Positions 16,195-23,943 of a DNA stretch of 64,000 bases are shown here, piece by piece. The notes under the pieces were generated by a model. It did no database searches. It was given only the letters and a program-made list of their open reading frames with translations, and had not been told where the DNA came from. The position numbers and the translations under genes were made by a program. Each line of letters begins with the position of its first letter. The stretch's first letter is position 1. Origin of the DNA: DASSUW01 sp963811895 (GTDB taxonomy: Bacteria; Actinomycetota; Thermoleophilia; Solirubrobacterales; Solirubrobacteraceae); NCBI GenBank assembly GCA_963811895.1, contig CAWETE010000012.1, positions 248,001 to 312,000 of the forward strand, read 5' to 3'.

Positions 16195-17511
16195 CTAGGC
16201 CCGCTCGTGCGCCACGCGCGGCCCGTCGCCGTCGAGCTCGAACACCACGACGTCCTCCGGCTCGGAGGAGTGCCCGACCGCGGCGTGGCCCGGCGCGACG
16301 GCGATCGCCGTCCCCACCGGCGCGGCGTTGCCGAGGATCTCGGCGATCACCAGGCTGTTGGCGACCACGACGTGCGAGCCGATGGCGTCGCTGTAGACCT
16401 CCGCCCGCGCGCGCTCCCAGCGCCGGTCCTTGGTCGGCCGGGCGAACACCGGCACCAGCAGCAGCGACACCCCGTGGGCGTGCAGGGCGGCGGCGAACGC
16501 GTGCAGCCGGGCCAGGTCCTCGCAGACCAGGATCGCCAGCCGGGCGCCGCCCGCCTCCACCACGCACACCCGCCGGCCGCGGCTCAGGTCCTCGTCCACC
16601 GGACCGGCGAGGCGGTCGGCCAGCCCCCACAGCTCGAGGTCGTCGTGCGAGAAGTTGAACGGGTGGATCTTGCGCTGGCGGACGAGCACCTCTCCCGTGC
16701 GCGCGTCGAGCAGCACCGCCTCGTTCGCCGGCGGCGACGCGCCGTCCAGGTTGCCGCTGCCCGCCATCACCAGGCGCAGCCGGCTCGTCCCCGCGCCCGC
16801 GCGGTCCCTGAGCGCGACCTGCCAGCGCTCGAGCAGCGCGCGGGACAGGCAGAGCTCGGGCGCGACGCCGATCGCCACCCCCTGCTCGTCCCAGGCCGCG
16901 ATCACCTTCTCGATCCGGGCGCGCGTCGGCTCCCGGTCGGCGGGATGGATCCGGTAGAAGCGCAGCCCGGAGCGCTCCTCCACCTCCCATCGCAGCTCTT
17001 CGGGCGCGCGGATCATCGGGGCGGTGGCCACGCGGAGGCCGGCTTCGCGCTCCGGCCGCGTCAGGCGGGAGCGGGCCGGCAGGGCGAGGTGGTCGCAGGC
17101 GTCCCAGCCCGTCGCGTCGATCCGCACCACGGAGCCGAAGGCGTCGGCCAGGTCGTCGGGCAGCTGGCCGCGGCGGCCCGGGCGGGCGAAGCGGGGGAGC
17201 AGGGCGCCGGGAACCGCGCCGGAGTCGAAGCGGCCCGACTCCGCGTAGCGGAGCGCGTACTCGGTGAGCGCGGGCGGGGCGGCTCCGGCGAGCAGCGGGT
17301 TGGCGTGGGCGAGGGCGGCGTCCAGGCCCAGCAGGACGGCGAAGGCCTCACCGTCCGGCACCTGCTCACCGGCGAGCACGGCCTGCTCGACCGCCGCGGC
17401 GGTGGCCGCGACCGCCGGATCCGCCATCCATGCCTCGCCCTCCTCGTGGAAGCGCTCGACGTCGAGCCGGTCGAACAGCTCGCAGAAGAGATCGGCGTAG
17501 TCGGCGTTCAT
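16195..17511 (-). CDS. Nitrilase-superfamily (carbon-nitrogen hydrolase-like) protein
   Basis: About 438 residues, longer than plain nitrilases: an N-terminal helical part of about 180 residues precedes the hydrolase domain. The Glu-Lys-Cys triad is recognisable as 'GVAPELCLSRALL' (Glu), 'VRQRKIHPFNF' (Lys) and 'ILVCEDLARLH' (Cys). The family hydrolyses amides or nitriles, or transfers acyl groups. The N-terminal extension matches nothing I know. It is divergent from a regulator gene with a shared 41-base promoter region, so that regulator may control it. Confidence 0.75.
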   Translation of the reverse strand: MNADYADLFCELFDRLDVERFHEEGEAWMADPAVAATAAAVEQAVLAGEQVPDGEAFAVLLGLDAALAHANPLLAGAAPPALTEYALRYAESGRFDSGAVPGALLPRFARPGRRGQLPDDLADAFGSVVRIDATGWDACDHLALPARSRLTRPEREAGLRVATAPMIRAPEELRWEVEERSGLRFYRIHPADREPTRARIEKVIAAWDEQGVAIGVAPELCLSRALLERWQVALRDRAGAGTSRLRLVMAGSGNLDGASPPANEAVLLDARTGEVLVRQRKIHPFNFSHDDLELWGLADRLAGPVDEDLSRGRRVCVVEAGGARLAILVCEDLARLHAFAAALHAHGVSLLLVPVFARPTKDRRWERARAEVYSDAIGSHVVVANSLVIAEILGNAAPVGTAIAVAPGHAAVGHSSEPEDVVVFELDGDGPRVAHERA

Positions 17512-17513
17512 AC

Positions 17514-17543
17514 TTGACAGACAGTTGACATGGATCGTGCTAA
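17514..17543 (+). promoter_or_regulatory. Promoter of the regulator operon, probably leaderless
   Basis: TTGACA at 17514-17519, an 18-base spacer and TGCTAA at 17538-17543 form a sigma-70-like promoter. The predicted transcript start is at or within a few bases of the ATG at 17553, so the mRNA is probably leaderless. A second TTGACA at 17525-17530 makes a direct repeat with 11-base period that may be an operator for the encoded regulator. Confidence 0.5.
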
Positions 17544-17552
17544 GCTTCGAGC

Positions 17553-18404
17553 ATGCCCACCGTAAACCGCGCAGAGGCCCTGGTGGGCCGGATCGCGCGG
17601 CTGGGCGCGGAGCCGGCTCGCAGGGAGGCCGTGTCGCTCGGCCTGGTCGACGCCCTGCTGGAGCGCGACCACGACACGCTGGCCGCGGCGCTCCAGGCCC
17701 TTCGCGACGCGCGCGCCGACGGCGATCCGGAGCTGGTCGGGTGGCTCGACGCCGCCATCGCCTTCGCGCACTGGGGGCTCGAGCGCGTGCCGTCGCAGGC
17801 CGCCGTGGCCCACGGGACGCAGGCCCACGAGTTCCTGGCCGCGCTCGACGGCTCGCCGCGCCTGGGCAGCACGGAGCTGCGCCGCCTGCTCGAGGTCGAC
17901 GAGACGCAGGTGAGCCGTACCGGCCGCCGGCTGCTCGAGACCGGCCTGGTCACGCGGCGCAAGGTCGGTCGGCAGGCGTACTGGGAGCTGACCCCGCGCG
18001 GCCGGCGTGCGCTCGAGGAGGCCCCGAAGCGATCATCCGACTCGGAGTTCTGGCAGGAGGCGCTCCGGCGCGGCTTCGAGACCGTGTACGGCGACGAGCC
18101 CGGCGAGCCCCGCCGAGGTCGACCCGACGCGCGAGCGGATCATCGCGTGCACGCTCGAGCTGCACACCACCAAGGGCATCCAGGCCACCACGCTGTCGGA
18201 CATCGCGGCGAGGTCGGGCGTGCCGGAGAAGACCCTGGAGGCGCTGTTCCCCACGCTCGACGACCTGGCGCGAAGCTGTGGCCGGCACGTCATGGAGAGC
18301 CTGCGGCTGCCGCCGCACGACCGGGCGGAGGAGGTGTTCGCCGGCGCCTCGTCGGAGCACGACCGGATCCACCGCCTGGTCGAGACGCTGTTCGGCGCCT
18401 ATGA
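17553..18404 (+). CDS. Winged-helix (MarR/ArsR-like) transcriptional regulator, frame runs on into TetR region
   Basis: Residues 1-180 form the real domain: a helical N-terminus, then a winged helix with 'GSTELRRLLEVDETQVSRTGRRLLETGLVTRRKVGRQAYWELTPRGRRAL' spread over residues 109-155 (the recognition helix is DETQVSRTGRRLLE). After about 18105 the frame loses coding sense, while a TetR-type domain continues in the next frame. Removing one C from CCCC near 18107-18110 would fuse both into one protein of about 370 residues. Either this is one fused regulator with an indel, or two overlapping genes. It probably controls its own operon and the divergent nitrilase-like gene. Confidence 0.6.
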   Translation: MPTVNRAEALVGRIARLGAEPARREAVSLGLVDALLERDHDTLAAALQALRDARADGDPELVGWLDAAIAFAHWGLERVPSQAAVAHGTQAHEFLAALDGSPRLGSTELRRLLEVDETQVSRTGRRLLETGLVTRRKVGRQAYWELTPRGRRALEEAPKRSSDSEFWQEALRRGFETVYGDEPGEPRRGRPDARADHRVHARAAHHQGHPGHHAVGHRGEVGRAGEDPGGAVPHARRPGAKLWPARHGEPAAAAARPGGGGVRRRLVGARPDPPPGRDAVRRL

Positions 18405-18663
18405 GCGCAGAGCGGACGGCATCACGGCCGCGCGCCGCGAGCGGATGGACGTGCCGGCCGTCGACGAGCTGCTGCAGGAGCTCGACAACACGTTCGACGC
18501 CCTCGTCGTCGAGGCGGTGCGTCCGCGCCGCGCGGACGTCGCGTCCCTCAGGGCGCTCACCGACCTCGAGGTGTGGCGGAGCCTGCGCCACCAGGGCGCA
18601 ACGCCGGAGGCGGCGGTGGACGAAGCCAGCGCGGCGGTCGAGCGCTGGCTCGCGGCGCGATGA
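18007..18663 (+). CDS. TetR-like regulator domain (separate gene or C-terminal half of the preceding one)
   Basis: From about 18113 the sequence reads 'DPTRERIIACTLELHTTKG' and 'TTLSDIAARSGVPEKTLEALFPTLDDL', a TetR N-terminal helix-turn-helix, followed by about 130 residues of helical ligand-binding domain. In its own frame the only start is a GTG at 18007, inside the winged-helix gene, which would add about 35 non-conserved residues. This supports the view that it is the second half of a fused winged-helix/TetR protein. The end overlaps the PPOX gene by ATGA. Confidence 0.6.
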   Translation: MRSRRPRSDHPTRSSGRRRSGAASRPCTATSPASPAEVDPTRERIIACTLELHTTKGIQATTLSDIAARSGVPEKTLEALFPTLDDLARSCGRHVMESLRLPPHDRAEEVFAGASSEHDRIHRLVETLFGAYERRADGITAARRERMDVPAVDELLQELDNTFDALVVEAVRPRRADVASLRALTDLEVWRSLRHQGATPEAAVDEASAAVERWLAAR

Positions 18664-19037
18664 GCGTCTTCAGGGAGGCCGAGCTCGGCTACCTGGCCGG
18701 CGGCCGGCAGCTCGGGCGGATCGCGACGGTCGGCGTGGACGGCACGCCGCACGTGGTGCCGGTCGCATGGATCTACAACGCGGCGCGCGACACGATCGAC
18801 GTCGGGGGCAGCGAGCTCGAGCGCACGAAGAAGTTCCGCGACGTCGCCCGCACGGGGCGGGCCGCGATCGTCATCGACGACCTCGCGAGCACCGACCCGT
18901 GGCATCCGCGCGGGGTCGAGGTACGCGGCCGCGGCGAGGCGATCGCCCTGCCGACGGCGCTGATCCGGATCCATCCCGAGCGGATCGTCAGCTGGGGGCT
19001 CGAAGGGCGGCGCAGCGCGCGTACGGTTCAGGGATGA
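18660..19037 (+). CDS. PPOX-class F420-dependent oxidoreductase
   Basis: About 125 residues, one split-barrel flavin/F420-binding domain. 'YLAGGRQLGRIATVGVDGTPHVVPVAWIYNAARDTIDVGG' is the core, with 'RTKKFRDVARTGRAAIVIDD' typical of the F420-dependent PPOX group rather than true pyridoxamine oxidases. Coupled by ATGA overlaps to the TetR-like region upstream and the DUF gene downstream, so the three are co-translated. A redox enzyme for an unknown small molecule sensed by the regulator is a reasonable guess. Confidence 0.85.
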   Translation: MSVFREAELGYLAGGRQLGRIATVGVDGTPHVVPVAWIYNAARDTIDVGGSELERTKKFRDVARTGRAAIVIDDLASTDPWHPRGVEVRGRGEAIALPTALIRIHPERIVSWGLEGRRSARTVQG

Positions 19038-19453
19038 CCGACATCGAACGGTTCCAGGCGCTGATCGGCACCTGGACCACCGAGGCGACGCATCCGAAGT
19101 TCGACGGCGTGGTGGCGGGCAGCATCACGTTCGAGTGGCTGGAGGGCGGCAGGTTCCTCATCCAGCGCTCCCGCAACGAGCACGAGCTGTTCCCCGACGC
19201 GATCACCGTGATCGGCGCCCCCGAGTCCGGCGACGGCCTCGTCATGGAGTACTTCGACTCGCGCGGCGTTCGCCGCACGTACGGCATCTCGCTCGAGGAA
19301 GGCGTGCTGCGCATCTGGCGCGACGACCCCGCGTTCGCTCAGCGCTACACCGCCACGCTCGGCCAGGACTCCTTCGAGGGGCAGTGGCAGGTCGCCGAGA
19401 CGCCGGGCGACTGGAAGGACGACCTCAAGATGGTCTACCGCCGCCACAGCTGA
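19034..19453 (+). CDS. Conserved hypothetical beta-barrel protein (DUF1579-like)
   Basis: About 139 residues beginning 'MTDIERFQALIGTWTTEATHP' and continuing with alternating beta strands, as in DUF1579 and calycin-like small-ligand binders ('FEWLEGGRFLIQRS', 'VMEYFDSRGVRRTY'). No catalytic residues are evident. It is the last gene of the coupled operon starting at 17553. The following 86 bases to 19539 hold only the ribosome site of the next gene. Confidence 0.7.
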   Translation: MTDIERFQALIGTWTTEATHPKFDGVVAGSITFEWLEGGRFLIQRSRNEHELFPDAITVIGAPESGDGLVMEYFDSRGVRRTYGISLEEGVLRIWRDDPAFAQRYTATLGQDSFEGQWQVAETPGDWKDDLKMVYRRHS

Positions 19454-19539
19454 ACCGCTGCTCTCCATTCCGGTGCGTTTGCTCGTTGGCGCTCCGGGAA
19501 GAACCCCGAAAACCGGATCAATGGAGATTGGAGCAAGCC

Positions 19540-20250
19540 ATGGGCGATAACCGACAGGACCTCGAGCCGTTGTCGATGGGCGAGATCGAGGCGGAGGACG
19601 CGACGGCGCTTCCCGACAAGGAGGTGATGTCGCTGCTCGACGTCAACGCGAACGTCGATCTGGGGCTCGACCTGGCGGCGCCGGTGGATCTCGCGGTCGC
19701 CGCGAACCTGAACGTGGCCGCGCCGATCGAGGCCGCCGCGGGCGCCAACGTGCTGAGCGACAACGCCGAGGCGGTGGCCGTCGCCCAGCAGCACGGCACG
19801 ATCAACCAGGGCATCAGCGGCAGCGCCGAGGCCACCGCTCCGCAGCACGCCGACATCTCGCAGGACGCCAACCCCGAGGCGCCCGCGGAGGTCCCCGCTC
19901 CCGTGGATCCCGGCACCGGCCTGCCGATCGACCCGCCCGTCGACCCGCCGACCGGCCTGCCCGTGGATCCCGAGCTGGGCGCCGTGGATTCGCTGCTGCA
20001 GGGCGGCAGCCTGCTCGACGTCAATGTCGACGTCGACGCGAACGCCAACCTCACGGCCCCGATCAACGGCGCCGTGGCGGCGAACGCGAACGTCGCCGCG
20101 CCGATCGACGCGGCCGTCGCTGCGAACATCGGCTCCGACGGCGCCACCGCGCAGGCGCTCGCCGACCAGCAGGTCAACATCAACCAGACGCTCGACGACG
20201 TGTCGGCGGAAGCGACCGCCGAGCAGGACGCCACGATCGACCAGCAGTAG
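19540..20250 (+). CDS. Acidic repetitive protein with leader-like N-terminus (candidate protease/export substrate)
   Basis: About 236 residues, rich in Ala, Asp, Asn, Val and Gln, without Cys, Trp, Phe or Tyr, and without a Sec signal. The first 35 residues (MGDNRQDLEPLSMGEI, then 'ALPDKEVMSLLDVN') look like a hydrophilic leader. Two diverged repeats follow: one starting SLLDVNANVDL (about residues 43-105) and one starting SLLDVNVDVDA (about 152-230), each with 'AAPI', 'AVAAN' and a C-terminal QQ. A linker of Pro-Asp-Pro units with GLP lies between them. The start has GGAG 6 bases upstream. It lies 6 bases before a PqqD-like/M50 protease gene, its likely partner. I do not know its function. 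Confidence 0.75.
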   Translation: MGDNRQDLEPLSMGEIEAEDATALPDKEVMSLLDVNANVDLGLDLAAPVDLAVAANLNVAAPIEAAAGANVLSDNAEAVAVAQQHGTINQGISGSAEATAPQHADISQDANPEAPAEVPAPVDPGTGLPIDPPVDPPTGLPVDPELGAVDSLLQGGSLLDVNVDVDANANLTAPINGAVAANANVAAPIDAAVAANIGSDGATAQALADQQVNINQTLDDVSAEATAEQDATIDQQ

Positions 20251-20256
20251 CGCCGC

Positions 20257-22513
20257 GTGAGCGCGACCGTGGACCGGCCGGTCGCGCCGGCCGCTCCGGG
20301 CACCTTCGCGCGAGCGGAGGGCCTGGAGCTGCTCGGCGAGTTCAGCGGCTCGGGCTACAAGGACGGCGTGGCGCTGGTGCGCCGCGCCGACGGTCAGATG
20401 GTCCAGCTCGGGCCGCTGATGTACGGGCTGCTCGAGGAGATCGACGGCGAGCGCGACCACGAGGCGCTGGCCGCCGCCGCCACCGAGCGCCTCGGGCGCC
20501 GGCTCGACACCGAGCACGTCGCCGCGCTCGGCGAGAAGCTCGCCGGCCACGGGCTGCTGGCCGGGTCCGAGGACAACGCGCCGCCGCGCCTGAACCCGCT
20601 GCTGGCGCTGCGCCTGAAGGTGCTCGTCACCGACCCGAAGGTGACGAACCGCATCACGGCGCCGTTCCAGATCCTGTTCCGCCCGTGGGCGCTCGTGCCG
20701 ATGCTGGCGGGCTTCGCCGTCGTGTTCTGGTTCGTGCTGCTCCACAAGGGCGTCGCGTCGGCCACCGCGCAGGCGTTCGACAGCCCTGAGCTGCTGCTGC
20801 TCGTGTTCGGGCTGGCCGTCGCTTCGGGCGCCGTCCACGAGATCGGCCACGCCGCGGCCTGCCGCTACGGCGGCGGCCGGCCGGGCGGCATGGGCGCCGG
20901 CATCTACATGGTCTGGCCCGCCTTCTACACGGACGTCACCGACGCGTACCGGCTGCCGCGCGGCGCGCGCCTGCGCACCGATCTGGGCGGCATCTACTTC
21001 AACGCGGTGATCGCGGTCGTCACGCTCGCCGTCTGGGTCGTCGTGCGCGCCGACGCGCTGCTCCTGCTCGTCGCGCTCCAGATGCTGGAGATCGTCAAGA
21101 ACCTCTCGCCGGTGATCCGCGCCGACGGCTACCACATCCTGTCCGATGCGACCGGCGTGCCGGACCTCTACGCGCACATGGGCCCGACCCTGCGCCGGCT
21201 GCTGCCCTGGAGACGGCGCGAGCCGTCCGCGCTCACCGGACGGGCGCGGCTCGTGGTGACCGCATGGGTGCTGGTCATCGTCCCCGTGCTGCTGGGCATG
21301 GCGTTCAGCGCGATCCTGCTGTTCCCGAAGCTCGCCGCCTCCACGTGGGAGAGCGGCTCGAGCATCGTGGGCGCGATGCCGGACCAGGACGCCCTGCCGC
21401 TGGCGGGCTCGATCGCCCGGCTCTTCTCGCTGGCGCTGCCCGTGCTCGGCGCGGGCCTGCTCGTCTACCAGCTCGTCCGCATGGCGGGCCGCCGGGCGCG
21501 CGGCTGGAGCGACGGCCGGCCGCCCGCGGCAGGCCGCGGTCCTGGTCGTGGCGACGGCGCTCGCCGCCCTGCTCGCGTGGGCGTGGTGGCCGTCGGGCCA
21601 GTACCAGCCGGTGCGTCCCACCGACGACGGCACGCTGGTGAGCGCGGCCACCGACGTCGCGGCGCCCGCCGTCGCCGCGCGCCCGCAGGGCGGACTGGCG
21701 CCGGGAAGGCACCTGGCCATCGCCCTGATCCCCGAGGGCGGCCCGACCAGGGAGCACCCGGCGATCTTCGTCGTCAAGGGCAAGACGCCCACGGTCCTCG
21801 TCAGCGACCAGGCGCCGGACACGAGCGGCGCGCCCTCGCTGAGCGGCGACGGCGCCCCGGCCCCGGCGACGCCGGCCGTGCCGGCGGCGGCGTTCCCCTT
21901 CGAGCTCCCGGAGGCGCCGGGCGCGAACGACTCGCAGGCGCTGGCGGTCAACACCGAGGACGGCGGCATCAAGTACGACGTCGCCTACTCGCTCGTGACG
22001 ATCAAGGACGGCGAGACCGTCGACTCGACGAACGGCGCCCACGCGTACGCGAACTGCAAGGCGTGCACGACCGTCGCGGTCTCCTTCCAGCTCGTCCTGG
22101 TCGTGGGGCGGAGCGCGACGATCAAGCCGATCAACATCGCCGAGGCGCTCAACGTCGACTGCCCGTACTGCGTCACCGTCGCGATCGCCCGTCAGATCGT
22201 GTTGACGGTCGACTCCCTGCCGTCGGACGAGCTGCTGCGCCGGCTCAACGCCGAGCTGGAGAAGCTGAACGCGATCGACGAGAGCGACTCGCCCGCCGAA
22301 GTGCTCGAGCAGGTCAACGCGGTCGCCGAGGCGATCAACAGGGAGCTCGAGGCCAACGGCCTGATCGAGCCGACCCCCACGCCGACCCCGACACCCACCG
22401 CCACGCCCACGCCGACCGCCACGCCCGAGGAGACGGCGACGCCGGAGCCGACTCCTACGCCGACTCCCACGGAGACGCCGACCCCGGAGCCGACGCCGAC
22501 CGCGACGCCCTGA
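20257..22513 (+). CDS. PqqD-like domain + M50 site-2-type membrane protease with C-terminal CxxC domain (one frameshift)
   Basis: GTG start, 6 bases after the repetitive gene. Residues 20-105 resemble a PqqD/RRE winged helix ('DGVALVRRADGQMVQLGPLMYGLLEEIDG'). The M50 core follows: membrane helices, zinc motif HEIGH at residues 194-198, and a second-ligand region 'NLSPVIRADGYHILSD'. Near 21516 one extra base shifts the frame; the continuation 'QAAVLVVATALAALLAWAWWP' is the last membrane helix. About 200 extracytoplasmic residues with CKAC and CPYC follow, then a long Thr-Pro/Glu tail. The first frame is also open to 22572, but is nonsense after the shift. M50 enzymes cleave substrates in the membrane; here the neighbour protein is the probable client. 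Confidence 0.8.
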
Positions 22514-23897
22514 CCGCGTCGGCCAGCAGCCGGACGCCCTCGATGAGCGCGGGCTCGCCGAGCGCGGCGTAGCCGAAGATGAGCCCGGGGCGTCCGTCGC
22601 CGGAGATCCGGTAGGGCGCCAGGCCGTCGATCGCGACGCCGCGCTCGGCGGCGGCCATCACCACCGCCGCCTCGTCGAGGTCGTCGGGCAGGTACGCGAC
22701 GAGATGCAGCCCCGCGGCGATGCCGGCGGGCTCGAGCTCCGGGATCTGCTCGCGCAGGGCGCGGATGAGGGTGTCGCGCCGGCGGCGGTAGATCGGGCGC
22801 ATCCGCCGCACGTGGCGGTCGAACTCGCCTCGGGCCAGGAAGTCGGCGAACGCGAGCTGGTCGAGCGCGGGCGAGCCCCGGTCGGCCAGCATCTTCGCCT
22901 CCGCGATCGCGTCCACGAGGCCGGGCGGCGCCACGAGCCAGCCGAGCCGCAACCCCGGCGCCAGCGTCTTGCTCGCGGTGCCCGCGTAGACGACGCGGTC
23001 GGGGGCGAGCCCCTGCATGGCTCCGATCGGCGAGCGGTCGTAGCGGTACTCGGCGTCGTAGTCGTCCTCGACGATCAGCGCGCCCCGGGCCTGTGCCCAG
23101 CGCAGCACGGCCGAGCGGGCGCCGGCCGACAGCACCGCTCCCGTCGGCCACTGGTGCGACGGGGTGAGCACGAGGGCGTCGGCCTCGAGGCGGTCGAGCG
23201 CGTCGACGCGGACGCCCTCGTCGCCGACGGGCACGCCGACGACCTCGAGCCCGGCGGCGCGCGCGACCGGCACGGCATCGTCGTCCGCGCACGGGTCCTC
23301 GACGGCGAGCCGCCTGGCTCCCGACCTCACGAGGACGTCGATCACGAGGGCGATGCCCTGGGCGTAGCCGGTGCAGACGACGACGTTCTCCGCGTTCGCC
23401 GACGTGCCGCGAACGCGGTTGAGGTACTCGGCGAGCGCTTGGCGCGCCACCGGGACGCCGCGGGCGCTGACCGAGGCGAACTGCTCGTCGGGAGCCTCGC
23501 GGAGAACCCGGCGCACCGATCGCAGCCAGGCGGCGCGCGGGAAGGACGAGACGTCGGCGCGGCAGGGGCAGAAGTCGATCTCGTGGCCGCGGCTCAGGGC
23601 CGGCGGCGCCGGCCGCGCCGCCCGCTCGGAGCCGACCGCGACCCGCGTGAAGCTCCCGGAGCGACTGGTCAGGTAGCCCTCGGCCGCGAGCTGCTGGTAG
23701 GCCTCGACGACGACCCCGCGGGAGACGCCGAGGTCGTCGGCGAAGCGCCGGGTCGGCGGCAGGGGCGCGCCGCGCGGCAGCCGGCCTGCCTGGATCGCGT
23801 CGCGCAGCGAGGCTTCGATCTGGCGGTGCAGCGCGACGCGCGAGTCGCGCCTGAGCTCGACGAGCACCTCGCCGGAATTGGTCCTCTCCAGGAGCAC
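22455..23897 (-). CDS. MocR/PdxR-type GntR regulator with aminotransferase domain
   Basis: About 480 residues. The N-terminal GntR winged helix is 'VALHRQIEASLRDAIQAGRLPRGAPLPPTRRFADDLGVSRGVVVEAYQQL' (split over residues 17-65). The rest is a fold-type I aminotransferase domain with the PLP lysine in 'GTASKTLAPGLRLGW' and the Asp-Tyr region 'VEDDYDAEYRY'. Such regulators sense PLP or amino-acid adducts. The GTG at 23897 (VLLERTNSGE) is preferred; a GTG at 23921 is possible. The 3' end runs 59 bases antisense into the Thr-Pro tail of the M50 gene. Divergent from a RibD-type reductase gene. Confidence 0.88.
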   Translation of the reverse strand: MLLERTNSGEVLVELRRDSRVALHRQIEASLRDAIQAGRLPRGAPLPPTRRFADDLGVSRGVVVEAYQQLAAEGYLTSRSGSFTRVAVGSERAARPAPPALSRGHEIDFCPCRADVSSFPRAAWLRSVRRVLREAPDEQFASVSARGVPVARQALAEYLNRVRGTSANAENVVVCTGYAQGIALVIDVLVRSGARRLAVEDPCADDDAVPVARAAGLEVVGVPVGDEGVRVDALDRLEADALVLTPSHQWPTGAVLSAGARSAVLRWAQARGALIVEDDYDAEYRYDRSPIGAMQGLAPDRVVYAGTASKTLAPGLRLGWLVAPPGLVDAIAEAKMLADRGSPALDQLAFADFLARGEFDRHVRRMRPIYRRRRDTLIRALREQIPELEPAGIAAGLHLVAYLPDDLDEAAVVMAAAERGVAIDGLAPYRISGDGRPGLIFGYAALGEPALIEGVRLLADAVRASRSASAPGSASPWESA

Positions 23898-23916
23898 CGG
23901 ATCGGATCTTATCCGG
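23897..23916. promoter_or_regulatory. CCGGAT-N8-ATCCGG inverted repeat in divergent region
   Basis: A perfect 6-base inverted repeat between the MocR-type regulator gene and the RibD-type reductase gene (starts at 23897 or 23921, and 23944). Its position suits an operator for the regulator, although MocR proteins often use direct repeats. Confidence 0.3.
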
Positions 23917-23943
23917 GGCACCAATCTGTGGAACGCTCGGACG

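Noticed and set aside
16195..17511. Nitrilase-type gene as part of a reverse-transcriptase defence system
   Set aside because: Some defence reverse transcriptases carry nitrilase domains, but no reverse transcriptase motif is present here or nearby.
19435..21972. An 845-codon antisense frame opposite the repeat protein and the M50 protease
   Set aside because: Apparent repeats (VDRRGDV, RVDVD) are the mirror of the sense-strand repeats; no start context or domain.
22370..22512. Short tandem repeat (ACGCCGACC-like units) as a CRISPR or satellite array
   Set aside because: It is the in-frame coding of a Thr-Pro/Glu tail of the protease; units are irregular and have no spacers.
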